DNA of 64,000 nt, taken from assembly GCA_034189035.1 (NCBI GenBank), contig JAXHVA010000006.1, positions 1 through 64,000 on the forward strand, given 5' to 3'. How positions within the stretch are numbered: position 1 is the stretch's first letter; every line of letters begins with the position of its first letter. The position numbers were made by a program, and so were the translations under genes. Positions 37,157 through 47,787 of this stretch are shown in pieces. A model generated the notes under the pieces. That model had not been told where the DNA came from, did not search any database, and saw only the letters and a program-made list of their open reading frames with translations. This stretch comes from JAUXFK01 sp034189035 (GTDB taxonomy: Bacteria > Desulfobacterota > UBA8473).

Positions 37157-38425
37157 ATGAATAATGGAAAGGCATACGTATCACCCGGATTTATTGTATT
37201 GTGGACCTTGACAATACTTGGAATTGCTTTGATTCTTTTACGTTTTGCATATGGCCTTGGATCAATAACAAATCTGAATGACGATATGCCCTGGGGGCTT
37301 TGGATCAGCTTTGATATCCTTGCAGGTATTGCCCTGGCAGCCGGAGGGTTTGTGCTCGCCGGCACAATTCATCTTTTCGGAAGGAACAAATTCAACGAGC
37401 TATCCCGCCCTGCAATCTTAACTGCTTTTCTGGGATATATCATGTTTATAATAGCCCTGATTGTTGACTTGGGACGTCCCTGGAATTTGCTTAATATCAT
37501 ATTCAGCGGTAATCATACCTCTCCTTTATACGAAGTAGGATGGTGCGTCATTTTTTACACCTTTGTTCTCTTTCTTGAGTTTCTTCCGGCCGTGTTTGAA
37601 AGATTCAACATGGAGCAGACACACAAAAACTGGAAATCACTTGTACCATGGCTTGTCATTATCATACTGAGCATATTTATTTTTGCCATGACTCATTCAT
37701 GGGTATGGGCATTTTTCATGGCTACAATTTTTTTAGCCTGGGAAATATCTATGCGAATCGGCATTATACCACGTGACCAGCAAATGCCCATTCTCTTAAT
37801 AATAGCAGGAATTATTCTCTCCACCTTGCATCAGTCATCACTTGGGACGATTTACCTGATGGCACCACATAAACTCCATGTTCTATGGTATTCTCCACTT
37901 CTCCCTGTCCTCTTCTTTCTTTCTGCTGTTATGGTCGGTCCTGCTATGGTAATCTTTGAAGCCATTTGCTGTGACAGGTTTCTTGGGCACAGAGCAAACT
38001 TTGGTCTGCTGCAGGGGTTGTCAAAGACCCTGCCATTTTTCCTTGGGATTTACCTGATCACACAGATCAGCGATATTATGGCAAGGGGAGCTCTTCGAGA
38101 AGTTTTTCAGGTAAGCATCCCATCTGTTTCCTGGTGGCTGGAGGTCAGTATAGGCATTATCATACCAATACTCCTTTTTATATCAGGCTTTACAAAAAGA
38201 GAAGGTGGGCTTTTCCTAGCTGTTTTCATTGTAGCAGCAGGAGTTGTCTGGAACCGTGTAAACGTGTCTATTGTCGGCATCGAGACAAACGCCTCTTGGG
38301 AGGCCTACTTTCCTCGTTGGTCTGAATTCTTTATTACTATAGGGATTCTGTCCGGGGGCTTGCTTGCATACAGATGGTTTACAGACAATCTCTCTCTCAG
38401 AGAAAAGATACAGAACAAAACATAG
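37157..38425 (+). CDS. NrfD/HybB-type membrane quinone-interacting subunit
   Basis: 422 residues from the ATG at 37157, preceded by AAGG; a TTG five codons upstream is the alternative. About ten transmembrane helices and motifs such as DMPWGLWISFDILAGIALAAGG and DLGRPWNL identify the NrfD/PsrC/HybB family. It lacks the cytochrome b556 (FdnI) fold, so this dehydrogenase uses a haem-less NrfD-type partner to reach the quinone pool. It follows fdnH by 88 bp on the same strand and completes the complex. Confidence 0.88.
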   Translation: MNNGKAYVSPGFIVLWTLTILGIALILLRFAYGLGSITNLNDDMPWGLWISFDILAGIALAAGGFVLAGTIHLFGRNKFNELSRPAILTAFLGYIMFIIALIVDLGRPWNLLNIIFSGNHTSPLYEVGWCVIFYTFVLFLEFLPAVFERFNMEQTHKNWKSLVPWLVIIILSIFIFAMTHSWVWAFFMATIFLAWEISMRIGIIPRDQQMPILLIIAGIILSTLHQSSLGTIYLMAPHKLHVLWYSPLLPVLFFLSAVMVGPAMVIFEAICCDRFLGHRANFGLLQGLSKTLPFFLGIYLITQISDIMARGALREVFQVSIPSVSWWLEVSIGIIIPILLFISGFTKREGGLFLAVFIVAAGVVWNRVNVSIVGIETNASWEAYFPRWSEFFITIGILSGGLLAYRWFTDNLSLREKIQNKT

Positions 38426-38630
38426 TCCTCACCCATCAACGGGCTATTGCCCACATCAGTTTCAAGTCATTTAGCATAGCAAGGGTGCATATACAGCTCA
38501 ATTTAACGCTTGACCAATCCCATCTGAGTGTTACAATATCTTATTATGGACACGCTCACCATAAAATTACCAAATAAATTAAGATCTGATTTTTAAAGGC
38601 TCAGTAAGGAGCAGAACAAACCTGTGTGTA

Positions 38631-38759
38631 ACATTGTACGCGAATCGCTACGTCAATATGTTGCAGTCGCAAAAATTTCGTGTCCTTCGGAAAAAGGCAT
38701 TACCTTTTACTGAAGCTCAAGGGTTTTTAACCGATGAGGACGTCTTCAGGGCGATTTGA
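38631..38759 (+). pseudogene. Fragment of an RHH-type antitoxin
   Basis: VRESLRQYVAVAK and, one base out of frame, FRVLRKKALPFTEAQGFLTDEDVFRAI, ending in TGA, match the C-terminal half of CopG/RHH antitoxins. The 5' end is missing and a single extra A in an A-run breaks the frame. No toxin gene follows; the next gene is a phosphoesterase. Confidence 0.6.
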
Positions 38760-38782
38760 AAGCCATGTGAGGTAGAGGCCCC

Positions 38783-39562
38783 TTGAATATTATTCTTAGT
38801 CAGAAAAATCGTCAGAGAGTTACAATACTTCATACAGCAGATCTTCATTTGAAGGGAAGCAAAGAGGGCGTAACCGGAGATGGTCCCCCGCGGTTCGATG
38901 ACTCCTGTACAATTCTAAAAGCGCTTATTGACACTGCAAATCAACTCTGCATTGATCTCGTGCTTATCGCAGGAGACCTCTTTGATGATTATCATCCTTC
39001 GAAACGCTTCGTTTCAAGCGTGTTAGATGAATTGTCTCGTTTGGAACCTCCGACTATTATTATTCCCGGAAATCATGATTGTCTCGACAACTCAGACACC
39101 TTTACAGGATCCGACTGGACAACGAAGGACATGCATCCTTATGTGATTACCAATCCTCCAGGAGAAATCCTTGAAGCGCCAGGGCTTCCGGTTATAGTCT
39201 GGGGACGCGCCATGGAGCAGCATACCTCCTTTTTTGAACCTTTAGCAGGTCTGCCTTGCAGGAACGAAGGGGCATGGCATATTGCCATGGGGCATGGGTT
39301 TTATTACGGAGAAGGTGAGTCAGGACATCGATCCTCTCCCATCTATGCGAATCAGATACTCCATTCGAACTGGGACTACTTTGCACTCGGTCACACACAC
39401 TTTCACACGGATGTATCACAAGGTAGGATAAAGGCTGCCTATTCCGGTTCCCCACTGCCTGCATGGAATCCAAATGCTGAGGTACTTCTTATTGATTTAG
39501 ACGGTCTGCGGAATGAACCGGTCTTTGTAAACAGGCTCTCTTTGTTCATTGTTGGAAGATAA
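38783..39562 (+). CDS. Calcineurin-like metallophosphoesterase
   Basis: 259 residues from a TTG with GAGG upstream. Metallophosphoesterase motifs are complete: HTADLHLKG (D-x-H), IAGDLFDD (GD), IPGNHDCLD (GNHD), AMGHGFYYGEG and ALGHTHFHTD (GH-x-H), the pattern of SbcD/YfcE-type enzymes with a two-metal centre. It probably acts on nucleic acids or nucleotides, and no SbcC partner is nearby. Its last 57 bases, including the stop, are repeated 11.7 kb away at 51283-51339, which suggests that an element inserted at this 3' end and rebuilt it. Confidence 0.82.
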   Translation: MNIILSQKNRQRVTILHTADLHLKGSKEGVTGDGPPRFDDSCTILKALIDTANQLCIDLVLIAGDLFDDYHPSKRFVSSVLDELSRLEPPTIIIPGNHDCLDNSDTFTGSDWTTKDMHPYVITNPPGEILEAPGLPVIVWGRAMEQHTSFFEPLAGLPCRNEGAWHIAMGHGFYYGEGESGHRSSPIYANQILHSNWDYFALGHTHFHTDVSQGRIKAAYSGSPLPAWNPNAEVLLIDLDGLRNEPVFVNRLSLFIVGR

Positions 39563-39565
39563 TCA
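39509..39565 (+). repeat. 57-bp direct repeat, left copy
   Basis: Starts CGGAATGAACCGGTC and ends GGAAGATAATCA. It matches 51283-51339 at 55 of 57 positions, ungapped and in the same orientation. It is the 3' end of the metallophosphoesterase CDS plus three bases, so the left copy belongs to the intact gene. Confidence 0.9.
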
Positions 39566-39600
39566 ATAGTATTGATTTGCTCATTCGCATAAATGAGCAA
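39561..39600. repeat. Two adjacent perfect palindromes at the repeat junction
   Basis: AATCAATA-G-TATTGATT (39561-39577) and TTGCTCATT-CGCATA-AATGAGCAA (39577-39600) share one base and directly follow the 57-bp repeat. Neither has a T-tract. They could be recombinase-site or regulatory hairpins, or transcript-end structures. Confidence 0.6.
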
Positions 39601-39609
39601 GGATACTAG

Positions 39610-40314
39610 ATGGTATATCAAGAGGTGACAAATCATTTGCGTAGTTTGGCTAATCCTGAAATAGCTAAACACTCTCAGCGTTTTTTCAAAACAGCAGAGG
39701 GTGAATATGGTTTTGGGGATAAGTTCCTCGGTATCCGAGTTCCAGTTATTCGTCAGACAGTCAAGAAGTATAACAATACTCCATTGAGTTTAGCAGAACA
39801 ACTTTTGAAGTCTGAGTATCACGAAGTTCGGCTATTTGCATTGCTCCTTTTAGTTTTTCGCTTTTCCAAATCCAACGCCGATGAGCAAAAAGAGATCTAT
39901 CATCTATATTTGAGGAACACTCAGTATATAAATAACTGGGACTTAGTTGATTGCTCGGCCCATCACATTGTGGGCACTTATTTAGAAAACAAGGACAAAT
40001 CCGTGTTGTATAATTTATCAAAGTCGAATTCGCTCTGGGAACGTCGGATAGCGATCATGTCTACTTTTTACTTTATTAAGAAAGGCCAATTTAGCGATAC
40101 ATTGCAGATTTCAGAGCAATTACTCAGCGACCAAGAAGATCTAATTCATAAGGCAGTGGGCTGGATGCTTAGAGAAGTTGGAAAACGAGACTTAGCCAAA
40201 GAAGTCGCGTTCTTAAAAGCCCATTATCAAAAAATGCCAAGGACAATGCTCAGGTACGCGATCGAGAAATTCAGCAAAGAAGAGCGACAAAAATATTTGC
40301 GTGGCACAATGTGA
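39610..40314 (+). CDS. AlkD-like DNA alkylation repair protein
   Basis: 234 residues of HEAT-like helical repeats. NNWDLVDCSAHHI, WERRIAIMSTFYFI, LIHKAVGWMLREVGKRD and MPRTMLRYAIEKF are the conserved motifs of the COG4912 (AlkD/AlkC-like) family, which excises bulky or cationic alkylated bases without base flipping. The Asp and Trp residues lining the active cleft (WDLVD, WERR, VGWMLRE) are present. AAGGA six bases before the ATG supports the start. It is the only clearly intact enzyme gene near the left end of the repeat-bounded block. Confidence 0.85.
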   Translation: MVYQEVTNHLRSLANPEIAKHSQRFFKTAEGEYGFGDKFLGIRVPVIRQTVKKYNNTPLSLAEQLLKSEYHEVRLFALLLLVFRFSKSNADEQKEIYHLYLRNTQYINNWDLVDCSAHHIVGTYLENKDKSVLYNLSKSNSLWERRIAIMSTFYFIKKGQFSDTLQISEQLLSDQEDLIHKAVGWMLREVGKRDLAKEVAFLKAHYQKMPRTMLRYAIEKFSKEERQKYLRGTM

Positions 40315-40444
40315 CAAACACCTAACATTTATATTCAATCATAATCTCTTGAAGCAATTTCAGGTCCTGCTTGGCGAATCGAAGCGGGATACTCGGACTC
40401 AGACGTTCTTTACGATCTTTGTGGGAAAAAAAGAGGGACAGGAG

Positions 40445-40563
40445 GTAAATAAGTAACCAATTCACATTTTAAGCTGATAATGATTTAGCTTTGGGATAGT
40501 TTCGCCTCTACAAAGAGCATGTCCAATCATGTTAGTTATCTTCTTGCCACACTCCCCTATTCC
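40445..40563 (+). repeat. ~119-bp direct repeat, upstream copy
   Basis: It aligns with 41143-41260 at roughly 100 of 119 positions, from GTAAATAAGTAACC to the final ATTCC. The two copies bracket the MNT gene. On the minus strand both copies read similar peptides (NMIGPAVCRGETIPQLNPYQ versus NMIGHALCRGETIPKLNHYQ), so they could be remnants of a coding element. Confidence 0.75.
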
Positions 40564-40765
40564 ATTCCCAATTGGTAGCGATTTTGTTTTTGACTATTAT
40601 GCTTTTTCTTTGCTAGCATCAAAATGGGTCCCCCATCTCACCAAATCCGAAACAAACCTCATGCCCATTTGAGCACCACAAAGGATGAAAATTAAGTAAT
40701 CGTTTATTCGATTTTGACAAAAAACCTGGGTGATATAAGAAGATTTCGCGATGAAGTGCTAAGGT

Positions 40766-41143
40766 ATGAATGATATTCCACTGCCACAAATAAAAGAAAT
40801 ATTATCAGCCAACAAGGATGTAGCCTTTGCCTACATCTTGGGTTCTGCCGCAAGGGGAATGAATTTAAGGCAAGGCTCTGATCTTGATATGGCTGTGTAT
40901 TTTTATAGGAATCCTGATGTAGATCAGGTTTACAGGTTTATAAAAGGTATAGAAGATAGGATAGGCGAGAATGTCATTGACCTGGTGGTCCTTAACGGTT
41001 GTGAAGACTTTGTATTGAGGAATGAAGTCCTAAAAGGTGTCTTGGTTTTCTGTCGCGATGTTGACCTCCATGCATCATTTTTTTCATGGACACTCCGCAT
41101 GTATGAAGACCAGATGCTTCAAAAAAGAAAAGGGGAACGGTAG
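40766..41143 (+). CDS. MNT-domain nucleotidyltransferase (MntA-like antitoxin)
   Basis: 125 residues of minimal nucleotidyltransferase fold. The motif GSAARGMNLRQGSDLDMAV supplies GS-x-x-RG and the first D-x-D pair, and VIDLVVLN supplies the third Asp. Such proteins AMPylate and silence HEPN RNase toxins (MntA-HepT systems), the toxin gene usually being adjacent. No HEPN frame is present here, so it is an orphan or its partner was lost. AAGG precedes the ATG. Its stop codon lies at the start of the downstream ~119-bp repeat, so the gene is framed by direct repeats. Confidence 0.8.
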   Translation: MNDIPLPQIKEILSANKDVAFAYILGSAARGMNLRQGSDLDMAVYFYRNPDVDQVYRFIKGIEDRIGENVIDLVVLNGCEDFVLRNEVLKGVLVFCRDVDLHASFFSWTLRMYEDQMLQKRKGER

Positions 41144-41260
41144 TAAATAAGTAACCGAGTAACATTCTAAGTTGATAAGGATTTAGCTGTGGGATAGTTT
41201 CGCCTCTACAAACTGCAGGTCCGATCATGTTAGTTACTTTCTTACCACTGCCCCCATTCC
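41143..41260 (+). repeat. ~119-bp direct repeat, downstream copy
   Basis: Partner of 40445-40563. It begins at the last base of the MNT stop codon and is followed at once by the group II intron protein fragment. Confidence 0.75.
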
Positions 41261-41276
41261 TTCAGCAACTACAAAG

Positions 41277-41420
41277 TTCTATAAATTTACCATAAGAATG
41301 GTGAGGAAATGGATGAACCGGCGCAGTTGGAAGCGAAAAATAAGTTGGGTTAGATTTACAGAATATCTTGAGCACTATCCATTGCCGAAACCAAAAATGG
41401 TACAAAGCTTTTACTTGTGA
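41277..41420 (+). pseudogene. C-terminal tail of a group II intron reverse transcriptase/maturase
   Basis: VRKWMNRRSWKRKISWVRF and EYLEHYPLPKPKMVQSFYL are the end of a bacterial group II intron-encoded protein (consensus LNRRS ... W ... F ... PLPRP). Only the last ~45 codons remain; the RT and X domains are absent. The intron's 3' RNA domain follows, so this is the truncated 3' end of an intron. Confidence 0.75.
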
Positions 41421-41443
41421 CCTGTTAGGGGAGTTGGACTGAG

Positions 41444-41476
41444 GAGCCGGATGTGGGAAATTCACAAGTCCAGTTC
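41444..41476 (+). ncRNA. Group II intron domain V remnant
   Basis: It begins GAGCCGGATGTGG and ends CAAGTCCAGTTC around a GAAA tetraloop, 33 nt in all. This is the domain V hairpin with the catalytic AGC near its 5' side. It lies 23 bases after the intron protein stop, the normal position. The rest of the ribozyme is missing. Confidence 0.7.
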
Positions 41477-41536
41477 TGTGATGGGCATTGAAACTCCTCA
41501 TATTAATTAGTGAAACTTAAGATTAGGAATCATATT

Positions 41537-44500
41537 ATGTCTACTCGAAAAAAATGTAAAGGCATCAATAGAGGTTGGGGATTTTCACTGATATTAGTCT
41601 TTATTGCCACTATTTATTGCACTCCTGCTGATGCAAATACTTTTAGAGCTGATTCTGTAAGTGTGAGGTTTAATACAAATAAACCTGATAAAGATGTATT
41701 CAGAGTTAGTGGAAATTTTGAAGGCATATCTTTTGATGAGCTTGATTCAATAACCCTTGAATTTGGTTCCTTCTCAGAAACCGTTCCTTTTAGCAGTTTT
41801 TTTAACCTGGGCTCACGGTTCATTTATATAGGTGAGTGGGGCAAATCCGGAATTTCCTGGTTAGTTTTTAACACGAAAAAAGCCGCTTTAATGCTGCGAC
41901 GAGAAGTCTGAACCTTTCTGATCTTACTAATCCTGTTGAGGTTCGCTTGATGGTTAGTCTGTTTGACGGATGCAAGATGTTGCAGTTTAGGGAGGAAAAA
42001 CACTGCTGGCGATTCAACAAGTTGAAAGATGAACAGTTGCCTTGCGATAATCCGCCGGAAATAGTTCAAGTTGGTTCCAGTGTGTTTTCTGATAATGACA
42101 ACGTCTATTCGACAGGGAGAATGGTAAGGATTGATATACAGAAACATCTGGTGAATCGGATCTCATCAGCGGCACCATACGGATCACTTCTGCCTCCCAG
42201 GGTTATGATTCAGGCTTTCAACCTTTAACGTTTGGTTCTATTTTCTATAATTGGGACACAACGGGACTTATTCCAGCTTCTGACTATGATGTTGAGGTCA
42301 CGCTCACGGATAACGCCGGACAAGCAACGACTGATAGCTCCTTAACCATAACCCTGGCACCAAATCCTCCTGTTATCAATAAATTGGTAAGTGATGTTGA
42401 TATCAGTATGCCCTCAGTGGGGATTCCAGTTAGAGTTGTTAGAACCTATCTTCTCGATTCGGGGTTTGACAATTCTCTCGGTTACGGATGGACACATACA
42501 TATCTTATGCATGTTGTGGAAAGTGCTGATGGAATTGTTAAGGTGTTCAATTCCGATGGTTCAGGGTCTTTTTTTACGCCAACAGGCGGTGGAGCTTATA
42601 ACCCTCCGAAAGGCGTCCTTCGAACCCTGACGAAAAATTCGGATGGAACCTTTCAGTTGAAAGAGAAATTCGGCACCCTATTTTATTTTGATGCTTCGGG
42701 AAAACTCGTCAATATCCAAGATAGAAATGGAAATGCATTAACGCTTTATTACTTAGCCAATGGGCTCTTAGATTATATTGTCGACACTTCCGGGCAAATA
42801 ACAATGTTTACATATGATGCCAATAACAGAATTCACTCTATTACCGACCCAGCAGGGCGGTCTGTCACTTACGGATATGATGGAGCTGGCAACCTGATAT
42901 CTATTACAGATACTGGTGGTTTTGTAACAACATACGTTTACGATGCCGATCACAACCTTACAACCGTTACTGATCCTGCTGGAAGACAGACCTTTTTTAC
43001 CGCAGATGCTGATGACCGGCTGGAAACTGTGTCTGGCACGGGAGGGAATAACAGTCAGACTTTTGAATATGGTGTGCCAGCGGCTGATAAAATGACTGTT
43101 ACCGATGCCCTTGGAAATCAGACCATTTTAACCTATAATAACAACGCTTCGGTAACAGAAGTAGCTGACCCTCTGGGTAATATTACCAGAATGACGTATG
43201 ATGCTGATCTTAATCTAACCAGCCGTACGGATGCTGCAGGAAATCAAACCAACCTTACTTACGACACCCAGGGCAATGTTTTGACTGCCACTGATGCTCA
43301 GGGGAACACTTTTACGCTGAATTATGAACCATTATTCAATCAGGTTACCAGCCTGATTGATGCAAATGGAAATACAACATCTTTTGGATATGATGCAAAC
43401 GGTAACCTCATTACCAGGAACTATCCCAACGGCAACACAGAAGGCTTTTCCTATGACAGCAACGGAAAACTGATCAGCCTGACAGACGCGAATGGCAACT
43501 CCACAACCTTTGATTATGATACCAACGGCAATCTGATCACAATGACCTATCCTGATGGTTCTTCCGAGACATATACTTACGATGCCTTTGGAAACCCCAG
43601 CAGTAAGACGGATAGAATGAGCCAAACCATAAATTACTCCTATGATCTTTCAGACAGGCTTATTACCAAATCATTTCCTGATGGCTCTTCAGACAGCTTT
43701 GCTTACGATGAGGCAGGAAAGCTGATCAGCGCAACAGATGAGAATGGAACGATCAATTTTAACTACGATAGCTCAGGCAGGGTTACGCAAACAACTTTTC
43801 CAGGTGGAGAGGTCGTTTCTTATGGCTATGATACAGCCAGTAATCGTTCACAGCTTACGTATCCCGATGGAATGGTATTGGATTACAACTATGATGGATT
43901 AAACAGACTTACACAGATCAACAATTCAGGTCAGTTGGTGGCGGCTTATACCTATGACCAGCTCAGCAGAGTAATACGCCGGGACCTTCAAAACGGCACC
44001 TATTCTACTTACAGCTATGACCAGTCCAGCCGATTGTTGGAGCTAATTAACAGCAAATCAACGGCAGATGTTATATCCAGCTTTGCTTATACCTATGATA
44101 ATGTTGGGAACCGATTGACCATGACAACCCTGGATGGTATAACTCAATATACCTATGATGCTATTCATCAGTTAACCAATGTTATTTATCCGGACGGCTC
44201 CACCACATCCTACAACTTTGACTCGTCAGGAAACAGAACCTCTGAAATAGTTGATGGTCTGCCTATCGATTACACCACCAATAACCTCAATCAATATACA
44301 GATGTTGATGGAGAAACATATACATACGATGCCAATGGAAACATGACCAGCAAAACGACCCCTTCAGAGACGACAATATATACCTATGACCTTGAAAATC
44401 GTGTCATCCAGGTGGATACAAGTACGGAAACTATTACTTACACCTACGATCCTTTTGGTCGGAGAATTTCAAAAACAACCAGTTCTGGCACAACCAACTA

Positions 44501-45335
44501 TATCCATGACGGCTTTCGGGTCATTATGGAAAAGGATGATGCAGATATGATTCAGGCTACATATATTTATGGAATTTGGATTGATGAAGTGCTGATGATG
44601 AATAGAGACGGTGGAAGCTACTTCTATAGTCAGGATGGATTGGGAAGTGTAACTGATATTACTGATATTTCAGAGAATATTGTTGAGTCTTATTCTTATG
44701 ACGCCTATGGAACGCTCAGTAATGCGAGTTCTGTAGGCAATCCATATCAATTCACCGGAAGGGAATCTGAACCAGAGGTAGGATTACATTATTAACAGAG
44801 CAAGGTATTATGATTCGATTCTTGGAAGATTTAGCTCAACTGATCTTATTAGTTATCTGGGTGGCGTAAATCTGTATGGTTATGTTCTAAATAATCCGAT
44901 TAATTTGGTTGATCCTCAAGGATTAAACATATTTTATATATCCCAAGGTGCACATCAAGTCTATGGCATTTCAGATATTACATCAAGAACAGGAATAAGA
45001 TGGTTCGAATTTTTCCCGAGCGGAAACCCATTTCTTAGCGTAGGGGAATGGAGAGTACAAGAAAAAAGGCCTTGGGGATTGTTGTATAGAGTTCGAATGA
45101 CTACACCGCAACAGGATAAAGATTTGCTTGATGCTTTTTACAAAGCAACGAATATGAATTATCCATATAGTTGGGATATCGATAATTGCATTACAGTACC
45201 ATCTCGAATAATTAATGAAGTTTTGAAGGGTGACCCCCAAGAGGGAGGTGGTGGAAGTGTCTCATCGGGCGATCCAACATTCATCCAAACTTCCAAAACA
45301 AAAGGCACACGGGGCATTCATCACAAATCCATATC
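41537..45335 (+). pseudogene. Exported RHS/YD-repeat protein, frameshifted
   Basis: A signal peptide (GWGFSLILVFIATIYC) opens the gene at the ATG at 41537. A beta-rich N-terminal part is followed by more than 25 YD repeats (e.g. TYDANNRIHSITDPAGR) and the RHS core end (YQFTGRESEPEVGLHY, RARYYDSILGRF, NPINLVDPQG). A variable C-terminal tip follows (WDIDNCITVPSRIINEVL), perhaps a toxin or enzyme domain that I cannot name. Frame changes near 41890, 42145 and 44790 break an otherwise well-preserved gene. RHS shells wrap polymorphic toxins or surface ligands. The tip merges into the next broken gene at about 45335. Confidence 0.75.
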
Positions 45336-45338
45336 TGA

Positions 45339-47787
45339 TTCACAAAATTTTTTGCGGAAATTTCTGTGCCGTATGAATCATCACTTGTACGCGCCAACGT
45401 CCCCATATTCGGCCTTACTTATGGGAAAAATTTCCAAGAATACGAGGTGGAATATGGAGAAGGTAGGGAACCATCAGACTGGATCAACATAGCAACATCC
45501 ACAATTCCCCAGACTAAGAAAGTTACGCCTGCAGACATGGACGATTCAACTGATTTAACAATTCAGGGCAATTTGACCACCTGGGATACCGGTCTCAAGA
45601 ATTATCTGTACCTCCCTTCACATCCCAAAGACCATCCCATCAACCTGAAGGGGGCATACACTATAAGGCTTGTTGTTACAGGGAAGGATGGTTCAACGGT
45701 TGAAGACAGGGTAACTGTCGACGTGGCGAATGTGATCCCCAACGCCTGGGGCGGGAGCGTAAAGAGTAAGGATGGACGAGTCGTTCTCACTGTGACGGAG
45801 CAAGCGATTATGGATTCGTTCCGATTGATACTGATTGAAGCTAACAATGACCAAGTTGATTCGCCATCTGAACGGCAGGTCATCGGAAATATTTATGAAG
45901 TCAGAGAACCAGACGAGCAATTCACAAAAGAGGCTTTGTTACAGATAGCCTATCACAAAGATGAGATCAGCATCGCAAATCAAAACCAACTAGGAATTTA
46001 TGGATTCAATTCAAAAACAAAAGAATGGGAATATATTGATTCGAAAAGAGATGAAAATGAAAACACCGTAATTGCCAAGGTGCGAAAGCTTCACTCGCAC
46101 TCACTATGCATTGATGACGAGTGACATCACCGGTGAAGGGTCTGTTGTTTTAGAAAATACATTACAAGAAAGATCGCACATGCAGCCGGTCAGCTTAGTT
46201 TCATCCAACGGCCACTATCTTGCAAGAAATACATTTGAAGAGGGTTTAGCTGAATGGTCAAACCGTGATAATGAAGTGGGTGCCACCGTCACACTTGACA
46301 ATTCAGCTACATTCGACAAAACCCATGCGGCAAAGATTACCAATACCCATGTGGGAGGCAATTTCGCGGTCAATGTGATAACAATGCCTTTTGATGCAAA
46401 AGAATATCCATTGGTTCAGTTCGATTACCATATTCCGTCAGACGTAAAGACCAACTTCTTGGTAAAGGTCTCCGGTCGTTGGTATAACATCGGCTTTACT
46501 GATGATCCGAAAGAGTTAAAGGATAAAAGGGTCAACATCGCCCACATCGGTGATATCAAAGATGTTATGGCAGATGACAAGTGGCATACGGCGCGGTTTA
46601 ACCTGTATGACATGCTGAGAACAAAGACCGGCAACACCATAGTGGAATAGATGATCATGGCTCACTGGGATGTCGGAGGCTATATGAAACTCCAATTCGG
46701 GAAGAATGCAAAAGATGCCTTCTATTATATCGATAATTTTACCATCAGCAGGGAGGTGTTCGCAGGTCTTAAAATCGACAGTGAAGCCATTCTCATCGAC
46801 AACTTCAATCAAAAGAAAGAAACCAATGCACTCGGAAGAGGCGTAACAACCTTTATGAACTCAATTGGCGGAAGCCTGAAGAAAGCCTTCAATAGTGATG
46901 ATGCCGGCGGGAAAGGTCACTCCCTTGAGCTTTCTTATGACGTATCTCAGACTGACAGCTACGCTGGATATATAAGCCCTCTGCAAGGTCTTGACCTTCG
47001 AGGATATTACGCCTTAACTTTCTTCGTAAAAGGGAAAAAGGATAACAACCTTTTCGTCGGACTGAAAGATCGGTCAGGCCATGAAAGCAAAGTGATGTTA
47101 AGTCACTATCTGCCGGAGAACATCACAACAACCTGGCAAAAAGTCACAATTCCACTCGTCGCCTTTACCGATGTAAAGGATTGGGGAACGCTTGAGAACC
47201 TCAGTTTGTCATTCAAAAATAATCTGAATGACAAAGGCACGCTCTTAGTTGATAACATTGAATTCAAGAAGGGAATAAAAGCGTTTATGGTTGATAACTT
47301 TGAGAACTCCAGTGAGCGAAACTTCCTTAGAGGAAGGCAGACGACATTTGCCAGTGGTGCTGCTGCGATTAATGGACAGTACACGAAAGGTTCTCCCAAT
47401 GGAATATATCGCTTATCCTACGGAGGCAATATTGGTACTATTAATGCTTACGCCAGCGAGTTAAAATCCTATGCAGGGTGGACCACAGTGCTTGGCGGCA
47501 TCTATTGTTCAGAGTGTGGCTCCCTGTCCTTCCGCTTCAGGGGAGCCGAAGGAGGAGAAAATTTCAATATATATCTTGACGACGGAAATTTCCGTTGGGG
47601 TGTAGATATAGAAAAATACACCAAGGTGACGACTTCCTGGCAAAAGGTTAGCATCCCAATAAATGAGTTTTCAGACTATGGTGTAGACATCACACACCTG
47701 GCAGAATTGAAGGTCGTGTTTGAAGGTGTAAAGATGTCAGGAACCATCTACCTGGATAATATACGTTTTGGAGCAACAGCCCACTAA
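45339..47787 (+). pseudogene. Multidomain carbohydrate-binding surface protein, 5'-truncated and interrupted
   Basis: The frame opens after a stop at 45336 with FTKFFAEISVPYES and lacks a proper 5' end. A PKD/fibronectin-like piece (YTIRLVVTGKDGSTVEDRVT) is followed by a frameshift at about 46100, a first carbohydrate-binding-like module, an in-frame TAG at 46648-46650, and then two CIA30/CBM11-like jelly rolls. The latter open with LIDNFNQKKETNALGRG and VDNFENSSERNFLRGRQTT and each contain TTWQKV or TSWQKV strands. The stop overlaps the GH17 gene's ATG (TAATG), so it led the polysaccharide operon. It is probably non-functional as a whole. Confidence 0.65.

Noticed and set aside
40690..40765. 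TTGACA followed by TATAAG as a promoter of the MNT gene
   Set aside because: The spacing is about 14 bases, too short for a standard sigma-70 promoter, and no alternative -10 box is convincing.
46648..46650. Pyrrolysine decoding of the TAG
   Set aside because: No pyl genes or methylamine methyltransferase context here. The surrounding genes are already frameshifted, so a nonsense mutation is more likely.
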